Positions 51,979 through 61,663 of a DNA stretch of 64,000 nucleotides are shown here, piece by piece. The stretch is from the NCBI RefSeq assembly GCF_011516735.1, contig NZ_WOSX01000011.1:1-64000 (forward strand). The letters run 5' to 3'. Source of the DNA: Acetobacter fallax (GTDB lineage: Bacteria; Pseudomonadota; Alphaproteobacteria; Acetobacterales; Acetobacteraceae). Numbering within the stretch: position 1 is the stretch's first letter; the number at the start of each line of letters is the position of its first letter. A program made the translations under genes and the position numbers. The notes beneath the pieces were generated by a model that did no database searches, had not been told where the DNA came from, and saw only the letters and a program-made list of their open reading frames with translations.

Positions 51979-52758
51979 ATGTCGACTCTGCATACGCTGC
52001 CTCGTCTGTTTATTGCCCCGGAAGCGCCGGAGCGTGCCGGGGAGAGTGCCAGACCTGAGATGATCCGCGCCATGTCACCCGAACAGGCCCGGTATCTTGG
52101 CACTGTCATGCGGCGAGGCGAAGGAGACGAGGTCCGCCTGTTCAACGCGCATGACGGGGAGTGGCTCGCGCAAATCACCAGCCTGCGCCGCGATCGGGGT
52201 AATTTTATTCTGCGGGAGAGGCTGCGGGAAGCTGCGGCCGAAGAAGGACCCGTTCTGGCGTTTGCCCTGCTGAAGCGGGATGCAACCGATCTGGTAATCC
52301 GCCTGGGAACAGAACTTGGCGTCAGCCGGTTTATTCCGCTCATCACAGAACGCACGGTCGGCCAGCGTGTGAATGGCTCACGCCTGGAATCGATTGCGAC
52401 AGAAGCCGCGGAGCAGTGCGAGCGACTGAGCGTGCCCAACATTGACGCCCCGATCCGTTTTATGGATTTCCTTGGTCAGTGGCCTGAAAAAAGCCGGCTT
52501 TTTGCCGCCGTTGAACGCTTCGATGAGAGAGATATTGCGGATAAAACCGGAGAAAAAAGACCCGGGTTGTTCTCAGGAGCAGTGCCGGAAGATGGAATTC
52601 TTATCGGGCCAGAAGGTGGGTTCAGCACGGCAGAGCTTGACGCCGCGCTTGCCCGCCCCTTTGTTACGCCCATAACACTGGGCAACAGAGTTCTGCGTGC
52701 CGAGACAGCCGTCGCCGCTGCGCTCGCTCTGTTCGATGCCCGGATCCGAAACGCTTGA
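51979..52758 (+). CDS. rsmE: 16S rRNA (uracil-1498-N3)-methyltransferase RsmE
   Basis: A 259-residue SPOUT methyltransferase. The N-terminal PUA-like part has QARYLGTVMRRGEGDEVRLF; the knot has LIGPEGGFSTAELD and the family end TLGNRVLRAETAVAAALAL. I chose ATG 51979 because it has GAGG eight bases upstream and family homology begins shortly after; the frame is open from 51928, which would begin on the ubiA start codon. gshA follows after 79 bases in the same direction. Confidence 0.92.
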   Translation: MSTLHTLPRLFIAPEAPERAGESARPEMIRAMSPEQARYLGTVMRRGEGDEVRLFNAHDGEWLAQITSLRRDRGNFILRERLREAAAEEGPVLAFALLKRDATDLVIRLGTELGVSRFIPLITERTVGQRVNGSRLESIATEAAEQCERLSVPNIDAPIRFMDFLGQWPEKSRLFAAVERFDERDIADKTGEKRPGLFSGAVPEDGILIGPEGGFSTAELDAALARPFVTPITLGNRVLRAETAVAAALALFDARIRNA

Positions 52759-52837
52759 GGCGGCGGCTGCCTGCCGGAACAGGATATCCCTGTTTCAGCA
52801 CGGGGGCGGGCCGTCCTGACTGGAAGCCCCAGCGCTG

Positions 52838-54241
52838 ATGTCAAACCCTGCTGATCAGGACGCTCGCCCCATTGCGTCCACAAAGGAACTCGCCGACGTG
52901 CTGGCGTCGGGCTGCAAACCCCGGGATTCCTGGCGGATCGGCACAGAACACGAGAAGTTTGGCTTTGTGCGCCCTGAAGCTGCAACGGATAAACGTCGCG
53001 CTTTCTCGGCACCGCCTTACGCACCTGGCGGAATTGAGGACCTCCTTAACGCGACGGAACGGCAGGGTGACTGGACGCCGATATGGGATGAAAAGGCAAT
53101 CATCGGACTGAAAGGGCAGGGCGTGAATCGCGGCGGAGCGATTTCACTGGAGCCTGCCGGACAATTCGAACTGTCCGGTGCCCCTCTGGCCAGTCTGCAT
53201 GAAACCGCTGATGAGTTTTCCCGGCATTTCAGGTTGCTCCGTGAGCCGGCACGTAAGCTCGGGCTGGGCTTTGCACCCCTGGGCTTCCACCCTCTGGCCA
53301 GCCGCGCTGACCTGCCCTGGATGCCGAAAAGCCGCTACGCGATCATGCGGAAATATATGCCGCAGGTTGGCTCGCTCGGGCTCGACATGATGCAGCGGAC
53401 CTGCACCGTGCAGGTCAATCTTGATTTCGCCTCCGAGACCGACATGGCACGGAAGATGAAAGTTTCTCTGGCGTTGCAGCCAGTCGCAACCGCTCTGTTC
53501 GCCAATTCGCCATTCTATGAAGGCAAACCGAACGGATGGCTGTCCAATCGTGCGCGCATCTGGACCGATACAGACAATGCGCGGTCAGGCATGCCTGAAA
53601 TATGCTTCAGCGACAGTTTCGGATTCGAATCCTACGTTGAGTGGGCGCTCGACGTCCCGATGTATTTTATCGTTCGCAACGGCAGGCTGATCGATGTTGC
53701 GGGCCGGTCATTCCGGGCCTGGCTGGCCGGCGAACATCAGGATGGCCTTGACGGATTCACGCCGGCAATCGGAGATTTCGAGGATCACCTGACCACAGTG
53801 TTTCCAGATGTGCGGCTGAAGACATTTCTTGAAATGCGGGGCGCCGATGCCGGTTCGCCAGAGATGATGCTGGCCCAGTCAGCCCTCTGGGTCGGGCTTC
53901 TGTACGATGATGCTTCTCTTTCAGCGGCAGAATCCCTGATGCGTGAACATACGGCAGAAAGCTATCGGACGCTCCGTGGTGATGTTCCGGCTCGTGGTCT
54001 TGATACGCCGTTTGGAAGCGGTACGGTGAGGGATGTGGCGGCGCGTATGGTTGCGATTGCAGCCGACGGCCTGCGGGCGCGTAATCTGCGCGATGCTGAC
54101 GGGCGCGACGAGACACTCCACCTTGCACCGCTATTTGAGATTGCAGCCGGCGGGCCGACCCAGGCGGAACACTGGCTTGCCCGATATGAAGGCCCATGGG
54201 CCGGCGACACATCCCGCATCCTGCTCGAAGCAGAAATCTGA
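52838..54241 (+). CDS. gshA: Glutamate-cysteine ligase, plant/alphaproteobacterial class
   Basis: Makes gamma-glutamylcysteine, the first step to glutathione. The 467-residue protein is of the class II (plant-like) type: IGTEHEKFGFV near residue 37, GVNRGGAISLEPAGQFELSG, MQRTCTVQVNLDFASETDM and FEMR-type FLEMRGADAGSPE. It lies directly before a CpdB-like gene (3-base gap). gshB is not in the window. Confidence 0.93.
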   Translation: MSNPADQDARPIASTKELADVLASGCKPRDSWRIGTEHEKFGFVRPEAATDKRRAFSAPPYAPGGIEDLLNATERQGDWTPIWDEKAIIGLKGQGVNRGGAISLEPAGQFELSGAPLASLHETADEFSRHFRLLREPARKLGLGFAPLGFHPLASRADLPWMPKSRYAIMRKYMPQVGSLGLDMMQRTCTVQVNLDFASETDMARKMKVSLALQPVATALFANSPFYEGKPNGWLSNRARIWTDTDNARSGMPEICFSDSFGFESYVEWALDVPMYFIVRNGRLIDVAGRSFRAWLAGEHQDGLDGFTPAIGDFEDHLTTVFPDVRLKTFLEMRGADAGSPEMMLAQSALWVGLLYDDASLSAAESLMREHTAESYRTLRGDVPARGLDTPFGSGTVRDVAARMVAIAADGLRARNLRDADGRDETLHLAPLFEIAAGGPTQAEHWLARYEGPWAGDTSRILLEAEI

Positions 54242-54244
54242 GCG

Positions 54245-56224
54245 ATGTGGCGTTTCCGTCGTCGCGGGCTTCTGGCGACGGGGAGCGCCGTCCTCGCCGA
54301 ACTCACGCTGCCCCTGAGGGCGTTGTCGCAAAGCATCGGCCGTGCCGGATCTCATGAGGGCGATAAAACGGTGACATCCCCGCTCGTCAGACTGCGTCTG
54401 ATGGAGACTTCTGATCTTCATATGTTCGTTTATGCCTGGGATTATTATCGGGCGCGGGAAGACAACTCCGTGGGACTTGTCCGCGTTGCCAGCCTGATCC
54501 GCGCGGCACGGGCGGAGGCACGTAACAGTCTGCTTTTCGATAACGGAGACATTGTTCAGGGCAATCCGCTCGGCGACTACCTCGCCCTTCCAGGGCGTAT
54601 GAAAAAAACCGGCGGACATCCGATGTTCCGGGCCATGAGCCAGCTTGGCTATGATGCCGCAACATTCGGGAACCACGAGTTCAATTACGGGCTGCCATTT
54701 CTCGATGAAGCCTTACGGAGCGCGGATTTTCCGTTTGTCTGCGCCAATGCCGAACATCCCGACGGGACGCCCCTTGTTCCACGCAGTGTCGTGCTGGACC
54801 GCAATGTTGCCGATGAAACGGGTCAGATCCATCGGCTGAGAGTTGGCGTCATCGGTTTCCTGCCGCCACAGATTGTGACCTGGGATGCCATGCATCTGAC
54901 TGGTCGCGTCCGCACAACCGACATTGTCGAGGCTGCCCGGCAATATGTGCCGGAATTGCGAACCCGCTGTGACCTGCTGGTCGCGCTTTGTCATTCCGGT
55001 ATTTCAGCGGCCCCGCGTCAGGGGAATGAGGAAAATGCCGCACTTTATCTGGCCGAAGTGCCGGGTATCGATGTGGTCTTCACCGGACACGCCCATCAGG
55101 TTTTCCCTGGTCCGGATTATGAGGGGCTGCCGGGTGTCGATGCGAAAGCCGGCACACTCGCCGGGAAACCCGCCGTGATGCCGGGTTTTTGGGGTAGTCA
55201 CCTCGGTGTGATTGACCTGAAATTACGACGTGAGGTTTCAGGCTGGACTCTGGAAGGATTCCATAGCGAGGTCCGACCGATATACATGCGTGAGTCAGGC
55301 AACGTGATGCCGCTCGCGCAGGATGATGCTCTTACTGCCGCAGTTGCCTTGCCCGCACATAAGGCGACCATTGCCTGGATGGCGCAGCCGGTCGGGGCCA
55401 CCAGCATGCCGCTCAATACGTATTTCACCTTCCTTCAGCCCGATCCATGCCTTGCTCTCGTGAACGCAGCGCAGATCGGGTACACGCGTCCGATTCTGGC
55501 GCATTCAGATGCTGCATCTCTGCCGATCCTGTCGGCAGCGGCGCCGTTCAATGCCGGTGGCATGTCACCGGATGCCTTTGTCGATATCCCCGCAGGCCCG
55601 CTGACGATGAGGGATCTGGCGAATATCTATACCTTCGCCAATACAATCAGCGTCGTGCGCTGCACCGGTGCTGAAGTGAAGGAGTGGCTTGAACGATCGG
55701 CCATTATCTTCAATCGCATTGTGCCCGGCCTGGCTGCACCGCAGAAACTTCTTGCTCCCGGATTGCCCGCCTATAATTTCGATGTCATCGCCGGTGTCAC
55801 ATATGCGATCGATGTGACACAGCCACCGCGTTATACACCGGACGGTGTGCTCGTTGCTCCGGACGCCCACAGGATCGCGGATCTGCGCTTTAATGGGAAG
55901 CCTGTCGATCCGAAGCAATCCTTTGCCGTGGTCACCAACAACTACCGGGCGGGTGGTGGCGGCCATTTTCCGGGGACGGGAAGCGATCACATGGTGCTCA
56001 CTGCACCTGATGGCAACAGAGATGCTGTTATCAGATACGTAGCCGGCCAGAAGATCGTTAATCCGTCTGTTGCTCCGGTCTGGCGCTTCGCGAAGCCGCC
56101 GCTGGCCACCACCGTGTTTATCGAGGTGCCCGCAGCCGCCTCTCATGTCGTCCATAATGATACGTTGCACCGGCTCGGTGACGGAACGAACGACCTTGTG
56201 CGATATGCACTGACTCTTGCGTGA
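54245..56224 (+). CDS. Bifunctional 2',3'-cyclic-nucleotide 2'-phosphodiesterase/3'-nucleotidase (CpdB-like)
   Basis: A 659-residue periplasmic phosphoesterase. It begins with a twin-arginine-like leader (WRFRRRGLLATGSAVLAELT). The metallophosphatase domain has RLMETSDLHMFVYAWDYYR, LFDNGDIVQGNPLGDYLAL, TFGNHEFNYGLPFL and VFTGHAHQVFPGPD; the C-terminal 5'-nucleotidase domain holds the substrate site with VTNNYRAGGGGHFPG. CpdB proteins let cells use extracellular cyclic and 3'-nucleotides. It follows gshA by three bases, so both are probably cotranscribed, though the functions are not linked in an obvious way. Confidence 0.9.
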   Translation: MWRFRRRGLLATGSAVLAELTLPLRALSQSIGRAGSHEGDKTVTSPLVRLRLMETSDLHMFVYAWDYYRAREDNSVGLVRVASLIRAARAEARNSLLFDNGDIVQGNPLGDYLALPGRMKKTGGHPMFRAMSQLGYDAATFGNHEFNYGLPFLDEALRSADFPFVCANAEHPDGTPLVPRSVVLDRNVADETGQIHRLRVGVIGFLPPQIVTWDAMHLTGRVRTTDIVEAARQYVPELRTRCDLLVALCHSGISAAPRQGNEENAALYLAEVPGIDVVFTGHAHQVFPGPDYEGLPGVDAKAGTLAGKPAVMPGFWGSHLGVIDLKLRREVSGWTLEGFHSEVRPIYMRESGNVMPLAQDDALTAAVALPAHKATIAWMAQPVGATSMPLNTYFTFLQPDPCLALVNAAQIGYTRPILAHSDAASLPILSAAAPFNAGGMSPDAFVDIPAGPLTMRDLANIYTFANTISVVRCTGAEVKEWLERSAIIFNRIVPGLAAPQKLLAPGLPAYNFDVIAGVTYAIDVTQPPRYTPDGVLVAPDAHRIADLRFNGKPVDPKQSFAVVTNNYRAGGGGHFPGTGSDHMVLTAPDGNRDAVIRYVAGQKIVNPSVAPVWRFAKPPLATTVFIEVPAAASHVVHNDTLHRLGDGTNDLVRYALTLA

Positions 56225-56302
56225 TCAGTTGTACCCGGCCGGGGGTGCTGTCCGCTCAGGGCGCTTGACGTCAGCAGCTTCCGCCCGCATTGCTTCCGCA
56301 TC

Positions 56303-57466
56303 ATGCGTGTCGCCGTCATTCTCCTCGCCGCCGGACTGGGCAGTCGTTATGCTGCCTCCACCGGTGCCAGTACCGCCAAGCAGTTTGTGACGCTTGCCGG
56401 TCGTCCTGTTATTCGTCATGCCGCCGAGGCGCTGGCGCCCCATGTCGCGCTCCTGCAGCCAGTGGGTGATCCTGATCTTCTGAACGAAGCGCTGGATGGA
56501 TTGCCTGTCCTTCCGGTCGTTGCCGGTGGCGCAGAACGTCAGGACAGTGTCCGGGCTGGCCTCGAAGCGCTGGATGCGCTTCCGGAAGATCAGAAACCGG
56601 ATCTCGTGCTGGTCCATGACGGTGCCCGCCCGTACGTTCCGGCGCAGCTGATCCGGGGCGTGATCGCAGCTCTGAGCGAGCATCCGGGAGCTATTCCGGC
56701 CGTGCCCGTGGCTGATACCCTCAAGCGTGCTGAGAACGGTGTGATTACTGGGACAGTTTCGCGGGACAATCTGTTCCGCGCTCAGACTCCGCAGGGGTTC
56801 CGCTTTGCCCTCCTGCGTGATCTGCACCGTTCAGCCGTCGCGCAAAGCGGTGCCTCGGCGACTGATGACGCATTACTGCTTGAAAGTGCAGGTTTCAGCG
56901 TCGCCCTGGTTCCGGGTTCCGAAGACAATATCAAGCTGACTTATGAGGAGGATCTGGTGCGTCTGGAACGCCTGATCGGCCCGGCCCTGCTGCCGCGCAC
57001 CGGCTTCGGTTACGATGTCCATGCTTTTGCCGAGAATCGGCCGCTGATCATCTGCGGCATCAATGTGCCTCACACGCGCGGACTCGCAGGGCATTCCGAC
57101 GCGGATGTCGGAATCCATGCCCTGTGTGACGCGATTTATGGCGCGCTGGCGGAAGGCGACATCGGCCGGCATTTCCCGCCCAGTGAGAATGAATGGAAGG
57201 ATGCCGACAGCGCCCGCTTCCTTGTCCATGCCGGTGAACTCATTCGCAGCAAGGGCGGTATGCTGATCAATGCCGACGTTACGCTGATCTGCGAACGCCC
57301 GAAAATCGGCCCTCATGCAACTGCCATGCGCGAACGGATGGCGTCTTTGCTACAGGTCGATGTCGACAGAATATCCGTCAAGGCAACAACGTCCGAGCGT
57401 CTCGGTTTTACCGGTCGCGAGGAAGGAATCGCCTGCACGGCAACGGCAACCGTTCTTGTTCCCTGA
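56303..57466 (+). CDS. ispDF: Bifunctional IspD-IspF (MEP pathway)
   Basis: A 387-residue fusion of IspD (residues 1-225; MEP cytidylyltransferase: [37 protein letters not shown]) and IspF (from about residue 230; MECDP synthase: [46 protein letters not shown]). The fusion is common in Alphaproteobacteria. The two enzymes catalyse steps that are not consecutive (IspE lies between). The other MEP gene here is dxs at the left edge. No ribosome-binding site of note. Confidence 0.96.
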   Translation: MRVAVILLAAGLGSRYAASTGASTAKQFVTLAGRPVIRHAAEALAPHVALLQPVGDPDLLNEALDGLPVLPVVAGGAERQDSVRAGLEALDALPEDQKPDLVLVHDGARPYVPAQLIRGVIAALSEHPGAIPAVPVADTLKRAENGVITGTVSRDNLFRAQTPQGFRFALLRDLHRSAVAQSGASATDDALLLESAGFSVALVPGSEDNIKLTYEEDLVRLERLIGPALLPRTGFGYDVHAFAENRPLIICGINVPHTRGLAGHSDADVGIHALCDAIYGALAEGDIGRHFPPSENEWKDADSARFLVHAGELIRSKGGMLINADVTLICERPKIGPHATAMRERMASLLQVDVDRISVKATTSERLGFTGREEGIACTATATVLVP

Positions 57467-57765
57467 AATCGGAGACCAGTCTGTCAGACTGGAGCTGGCT
57501 TTACCCACCTGATCTCTTGTATATCTGATACCAGTTGAGGCTGACATACGGAACGAGAGCCGCAGGGGGGCTCCGCCTCACACCCCGTCAGAGATGCAGC
57601 CCTTCGGCATCCGGTTTGTTACTCAACAGATCAGGGCGAAGGGGCCGACCTGCGGTCCCTTCCCGGTCCGGGCAGAGTCCGGGCATCTTTATTGACGGCT
57701 GGTCTGAGTCTCGCCGGACACAGCTACTCTTCAGACCCGGAATGGGATGTGAATTCCGGATAATA
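57467..57765. other. Intergenic region with repeat-like segment
   Basis: Between convergent ispDF and the DUF3574 gene. Bases 57567-57690 contain GGGGCTCCGCCTCACACCCC and a series of CCGG/GGGC words that resemble degenerate interspersed sequences of acetic acid bacteria; the second half is similar to 27866-27900. No gene is apparent. Confidence 0.4.
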
Positions 57766-58233
57766 TCAGAAAGACGAGCATACCGGGCTGACAACCAGCC
57801 CGACAGCCTGCTGCTGAAAGCGTGTTTTATACTCCTCCCGGATTGCAGAGAGTTTTCCCGCAAGATCGGGCATGTCGTCGGTCACGACCCATATAAGCCG
57901 TGACGGCTCCGTGCCGATCCGCCCGGTTTCCCTGTCCTGCCACTGGCCCGTAACATTCTGAATGGTGAGCCCGGCCGGGAAACGCGGTGTGACCACATCG
58001 CGCAGGAAATCCTGCCATTCCGCCTCTGCGACGATCCCCCCATGCGGGCGTGTCAGGCCAAACATGAGTGTTATTTTGATATCTCGCCTGGCGCCTGACG
58101 CAACGCAGATCTCCGGAAGAGATGTGACTGTCGACGGACTCAACGCTGCTGATGGCAATGGAGCGACCGGAGCGTGACATCCGGTGGCGAGTAAACCGAC
58201 TGCTGTCAGGGATATCCACGATGATCTCGTCAC
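57766..58233 (-). CDS. DUF3574-type lipoprotein
   Basis: A 155-residue protein with a lipoprotein signal (TAVGLLATGC, Cys19 acylated) and a DUF3574 domain from about residue 50: ITLMFGLTRPHGGIVAEAEW, RFPAGLTIQNVTGQWQD and REEYKTRFQQQAVGLV. Function of the family is unknown. The start overlaps the stop of the upstream Nudix gene (ATGA), so it is coupled to it. Confidence 0.8.
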   Translation of the reverse strand: MTRSSWISLTAVGLLATGCHAPVAPLPSAALSPSTVTSLPEICVASGARRDIKITLMFGLTRPHGGIVAEAEWQDFLRDVVTPRFPAGLTIQNVTGQWQDRETGRIGTEPSRLIWVVTDDMPDLAGKLSAIREEYKTRFQQQAVGLVVSPVCSSF

Positions 58234-59078
58234 ACGCCATCCATTTCCACGTTGCCGTGCAGTTCACGACGGAGTGTTTTTCCTCCTGGTGACTGTGGAT
58301 CGATAAGTCCTTCACGCAGAAAGAGATCAATCAGCACGAGATTGACGTTGAACTTGAACTCGTCAGTGTCCCGGACAAGCCGGAAAACTTCCGCGATGGG
58401 AAGAAGCAGAAATTCCTCCACTTCACCATCCGCCGGTTCCGGCGTGAACATATCGGGCAGAACAAGATCGTAACATACCAGAAGATCACGACGCAGTCCT
58501 TCAGGACGGTCGAGCGTGTAGCGAATCGTGCCGACCTGTCGCGCACCCTCCATGATGTCCGGTGGCAGGCTCGCTTCTTCCGCGGCCTCCTTGATGATCG
58601 CGTCATGCGGAGTCAGTCCTGCGGACACCCCACCGGCCACGAGGTGGTCAAGTTTCCCCGGATCAAGGCGCTTGCTTCGTGACCGGCGTGCGACCCAGAG
58701 ATGCAGGCCGTCATCGCGGCGTACAAGACCGTTGAGATGAACGCCGACAGCAAGAAGCCCGAAAAGCGGCAGAGCACCCCGGTCGATTCGCGCTACAGGG
58801 GGCGTCCCTTCGGCAATAATCACGTCGAACAGTTCATGATGCGACCGGTACAGGCCATCATCCGCAAGACGCTGCCCGAGAGCCTCCAGCTGTGAAGGAT
58901 CGGCCAGAGAGAAGGCATTCCCATCCGCGAGTCCCAGCTTTTCAAGGGCCGGGGCGATTCGTGGATCAACGAAACCGGCATCCTGCCCCGCCAGTCGGAA
59001 GACGGGACGCGTGTCTGGCTGAATGGCTGTATTACAGGCGGTGATATGGCGCGCGAAGCCGCTGACGTCACTGCTCAT
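58230..59078 (-). CDS. Nudix hydrolase with N-terminal DUF4743 domain
   Basis: A 282-residue protein. The N-terminal 120 residues match DUF4743 (VFRLAGQDAGFVDPRIAPAL), found in the Nudix group with plant NUDT20/24-like proteins and fungal thiamine pyrophosphokinase fusions. The Nudix box is near residue 165-187: LVAGGVSAGLTPHDAIIKEA, then AEEAS; the box is close to standard with KEAAEEA in place of REVxEE. Start ATG 59078 has AGGGAAAA upstream; the frame is open to 59216 but that part is unmatched. Substrate is unknown; oxidised thiamine derivatives are one suggestion from the wider family. Confidence 0.85.
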   Translation of the reverse strand: MSSDVSGFARHITACNTAIQPDTRPVFRLAGQDAGFVDPRIAPALEKLGLADGNAFSLADPSQLEALGQRLADDGLYRSHHELFDVIIAEGTPPVARIDRGALPLFGLLAVGVHLNGLVRRDDGLHLWVARRSRSKRLDPGKLDHLVAGGVSAGLTPHDAIIKEAAEEASLPPDIMEGARQVGTIRYTLDRPEGLRRDLLVCYDLVLPDMFTPEPADGEVEEFLLLPIAEVFRLVRDTDEFKFNVNLVLIDLFLREGLIDPQSPGGKTLRRELHGNVEMDGV

Positions 59079-59275
59079 CACTGATTTTCCCTGAAAATAT
59101 GAGGGCGGAATGTAACGGGAAAGATCGGGGTATGACGACCTTCCAAACTGACAGGAGCAACCTGTGCGCTGCTTTGTTTTTCCTACGGGGAGACCTGTGG
59201 GCTGACAATGCCGCATAACCTGACGACGCGATCACGAGGGGTTGCAAAACGAAGGGAAACTGCCACATCGGGCGC

Positions 59276-61114
59276 ATGAGTCCCCCATCGATAGCTGCTT
59301 CACGCCCGACAAAACCTGTCGGTCTCACTCTTTCCCGACTGCTGCCTTATTTGTGGCCGCGTAACGATCCGGGCCTGCGGCTCCGTGTGATCCTGGTGAT
59401 CGCGCTGATGGTGCTGGCCAAGGTCGTGACGGTCGCTGTGCCGTGGCTCTACAGCCGGATTATCGATCATCTGTCGCTACCTGCGACTGTTGCGACCGTA
59501 CCGCTCCTTCTGATCACCGGATACGGACTCGTCCGCATTCTGTCCTCCGCGTTCAATGAACTGCGCGACGCCGTGTTCGCGCCGGTGCGTTACAGAGTCG
59601 CACGTGATGCGGCGATGCGCAGCTTTGTCCACATGCACCAGTTGTCACTGCGCTTTCATCTGGACCGGCGCACCGGTGGTGTAACACGCGCGATTGAGCG
59701 CGGCACCGAAGCCGTGGAAACATTGCTGCGGATGAGCCTGATCATTGTGCCCACGCTTCTGGAGGCGTTCATGGTGATCGGCCTGATATGGGCCGTATTC
59801 GACTGGCGCTATGCCGGGATGATCCTGCTGGCAGTGATAGCGTATGTCGGCTTCACATTTGCTTTCACATCATGGCGAATCGGCATTCGCCGACGGATGA
59901 ACGACATTAACAGTGAGGCAACGGGAAAGGCGCTCGACAGCCTGCTGAACTATGAAACGGTCAAATATTTCGGCAACGAGGCCCACGAGGCCGGACGGTA
60001 CGGTGATGCCCAGACACGTTATGCCCGTGCGGCGACACAGACCCAGTATTCCCTCGGCCTGCTGAATTTTGGACAGGCGGCGATCATCGGTATTGCGCTG
60101 ACACTGATCATGCTGATGGCCGGAGCGGACGTTTCGGCAGGCCGCCTGACTGTGGGTCGATTCGTGCTGGTGAATACCTACCTGCTGCAATTGTACGCAC
60201 CCCTGAATTTTCTCGGTTCGATTTATTCCTCGATCCGCAACGCTCTCGTCGATCTGGAACACATGTTCGGGTTGCTGGAGGAAACGGTAGAAGTCGCGGA
60301 CCCGGCCCGGCCTGTTCCCATTGCCGCAAGACTGCATGATGCGCCGCCCGTCAGCGTCGCCTTCAGGGACGTTCATTTTGGCTACCGGCGCGATCGTGAA
60401 ATCCTGCACGGAATCAGCTTTTCGGCGGCTCCCGGCACGCTTATTGCCATTGTCGGACCAACCGGCGCGGGGAAATCAACCATCAGCCGGTTACTGTTCC
60501 GGTTCTATGATGTGTGGTCCGGTCATGTGATGATTGATGGCCACGATGTCCGGGATTACCGGCAGGCTGATCTGCGTGCGGCAATCGGTGTCGTGCCACA
60601 GGATACGGTGCTGTTTAACGACACGATCGGATATAATATTGGCTATGGGCGTCTTGATGCCACGCAGGAGGATATTGAACGCGCCGCCAGCCTGGCTCAG
60701 ATTCACGATTTCATCGTGTCGCTTCCGGAAGGGTATCATACCCGTGTTGGAGAACGCGGCCTCAAGTTGTCCGGCGGCGAAAAGCAACGCGTCGCGATCG
60801 CCCGGACAATCCTGAAAGATCCGAGACTGCTGATCCTGGATGAAGCAACAAGCGCGCTGGATACGCATACGGAACGCGAAATACAGTCCGCGTTGCGTGC
60901 GGTTTCTGCCGAACGTACCACGGTCGTGATCGCGCACCGTCTTTCCACGGTGGTCGATGCGGACGAAATACTGGTGCTGGCCAGTGGCCGCGTGCAGGAG
61001 CGTGGTCGTCATGGGGATCTCGTGGCGGCAGGCGGCCTCTATGCTGGCATGTGGGCCGCCCAGGATGCCGCAACAGGCCCGGATCAGGACGTGCCGGACG
61101 AATTGCCGGCCTGA
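59276..61114 (+). CDS. ABC exporter of the Atm1/ABCB7 type
   Basis: A 612-residue half-transporter: about six membrane helices (residues 40-330), then an ATPase with Walker A GPTGAGKST, Q-loop VVPQDTVLFNDTIGYNIGYG, signature LKLSGGEKQRVAIARTIL, Walker B LLILDEATSALDTHTERE and switch VIAHRLSTV. LHQLSLRFHLDRRTGGVTRA-like sequence (MHQLSLRFHLDRRTGG) and LLNYETVKYFGNEAHE are marks of the Atm1 group, which exports glutathione-linked sulfur or metal compounds. gshA lies a few kb away. Homodimer expected. Confidence 0.92.
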   Translation: MSPPSIAASRPTKPVGLTLSRLLPYLWPRNDPGLRLRVILVIALMVLAKVVTVAVPWLYSRIIDHLSLPATVATVPLLLITGYGLVRILSSAFNELRDAVFAPVRYRVARDAAMRSFVHMHQLSLRFHLDRRTGGVTRAIERGTEAVETLLRMSLIIVPTLLEAFMVIGLIWAVFDWRYAGMILLAVIAYVGFTFAFTSWRIGIRRRMNDINSEATGKALDSLLNYETVKYFGNEAHEAGRYGDAQTRYARAATQTQYSLGLLNFGQAAIIGIALTLIMLMAGADVSAGRLTVGRFVLVNTYLLQLYAPLNFLGSIYSSIRNALVDLEHMFGLLEETVEVADPARPVPIAARLHDAPPVSVAFRDVHFGYRRDREILHGISFSAAPGTLIAIVGPTGAGKSTISRLLFRFYDVWSGHVMIDGHDVRDYRQADLRAAIGVVPQDTVLFNDTIGYNIGYGRLDATQEDIERAASLAQIHDFIVSLPEGYHTRVGERGLKLSGGEKQRVAIARTILKDPRLLILDEATSALDTHTEREIQSALRAVSAERTTVVIAHRLSTVVDADEILVLASGRVQERGRHGDLVAAGGLYAGMWAAQDAATGPDQDVPDELPA

Positions 61115-61175
61115 CTGGCAGAGCCGGAACAGGGCGCACGGTGCATGAACCGGCGTCAGCAGGAGATGAGACGTT

Positions 61176-61472
61176 ATGACAGAGAATAAAACCGGAGCGG
61201 GAGATCTTCCCGATTCAGGCCCTGAAGCCGGGCAGGTTTCAGAAGAACTGACCAAATGCGCGATGGTGGTGGAACACGCCATCGAACATCTGCTGGAAGA
61301 GAATCATGCGCCGCTTGCCGTAGCGTCCGCGCTTCTGGGCGGTTCGCTCGGGTTGCTGGCACGCACGATGGATCGTGATACCATCCTGAAAATCCTGGAC
61401 AGCGCCGTGCAGAGTGTCCGCACCGGCGAACTGCAGCAGGCTGAGAACGACCGTCGCGCGGGAAGCGCCTGA
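61176..61472 (+). CDS. Hypothetical small protein
   Basis: A 98-residue soluble protein: an acidic, flexible first 20 residues, then amphipathic helices (CAMVVEHAIEHLLEENHAPL, LLARTMDRDTILKILDSAV). No recognised domain. Strong ribosome-binding site AGGAGATGAG before ATG 61176. It follows the ABC exporter by 61 bases in the same direction, and is followed by a strong inverted repeat, so it is a likely end of that transcript. Confidence 0.65.
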   Translation: MTENKTGAGDLPDSGPEAGQVSEELTKCAMVVEHAIEHLLEENHAPLAVASALLGGSLGLLARTMDRDTILKILDSAVQSVRTGELQQAENDRRAGSA

Positions 61473-61513
61473 TCAGTCAGCGAAGGCGCGGAACGGCGGC
61501 AGACGGACTGACG

Positions 61514-61549
61514 GGCAGTCAACCGGCACATTCCTGCCGGTTGACTGCC
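61514..61549. repeat. Perfect 15-base inverted repeat before rpmB
   Basis: GGCAGTCAACCGGCA (61514-61528) and TGCCGGTTGACTGCC (61535-61549), loop CATTCC. As RNA this would be a very stable hairpin. The following bases (ATAGTTTGCTT) are only modestly T-rich. It is likely a terminator for the small upstream gene or an mRNA-end element; a protein site is possible. Confidence 0.65.
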
Positions 61550-61558
61550 ATAGTTTGC

Positions 61559-61587
61559 TTGACTGCGCGGCATGCCTCCGTCATAAG
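61559..61587 (+). promoter_or_regulatory. Candidate sigma-70-type promoter for rpmB
   Basis: TTGACT (61559-61564) and CATAAG (61582-61587), spacer 17, about 75 bases ahead of rpmB and just past the inverted repeat. The -10 match is weak. Confidence 0.35.
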
Positions 61588-61663
61588 CCGCGCCTGATCG
61601 TGAAGGATAAATGCCGGGCATAGCCTCGGCCCCTGTTCTTTTTTTTGACCGAGGAAGTTAACC

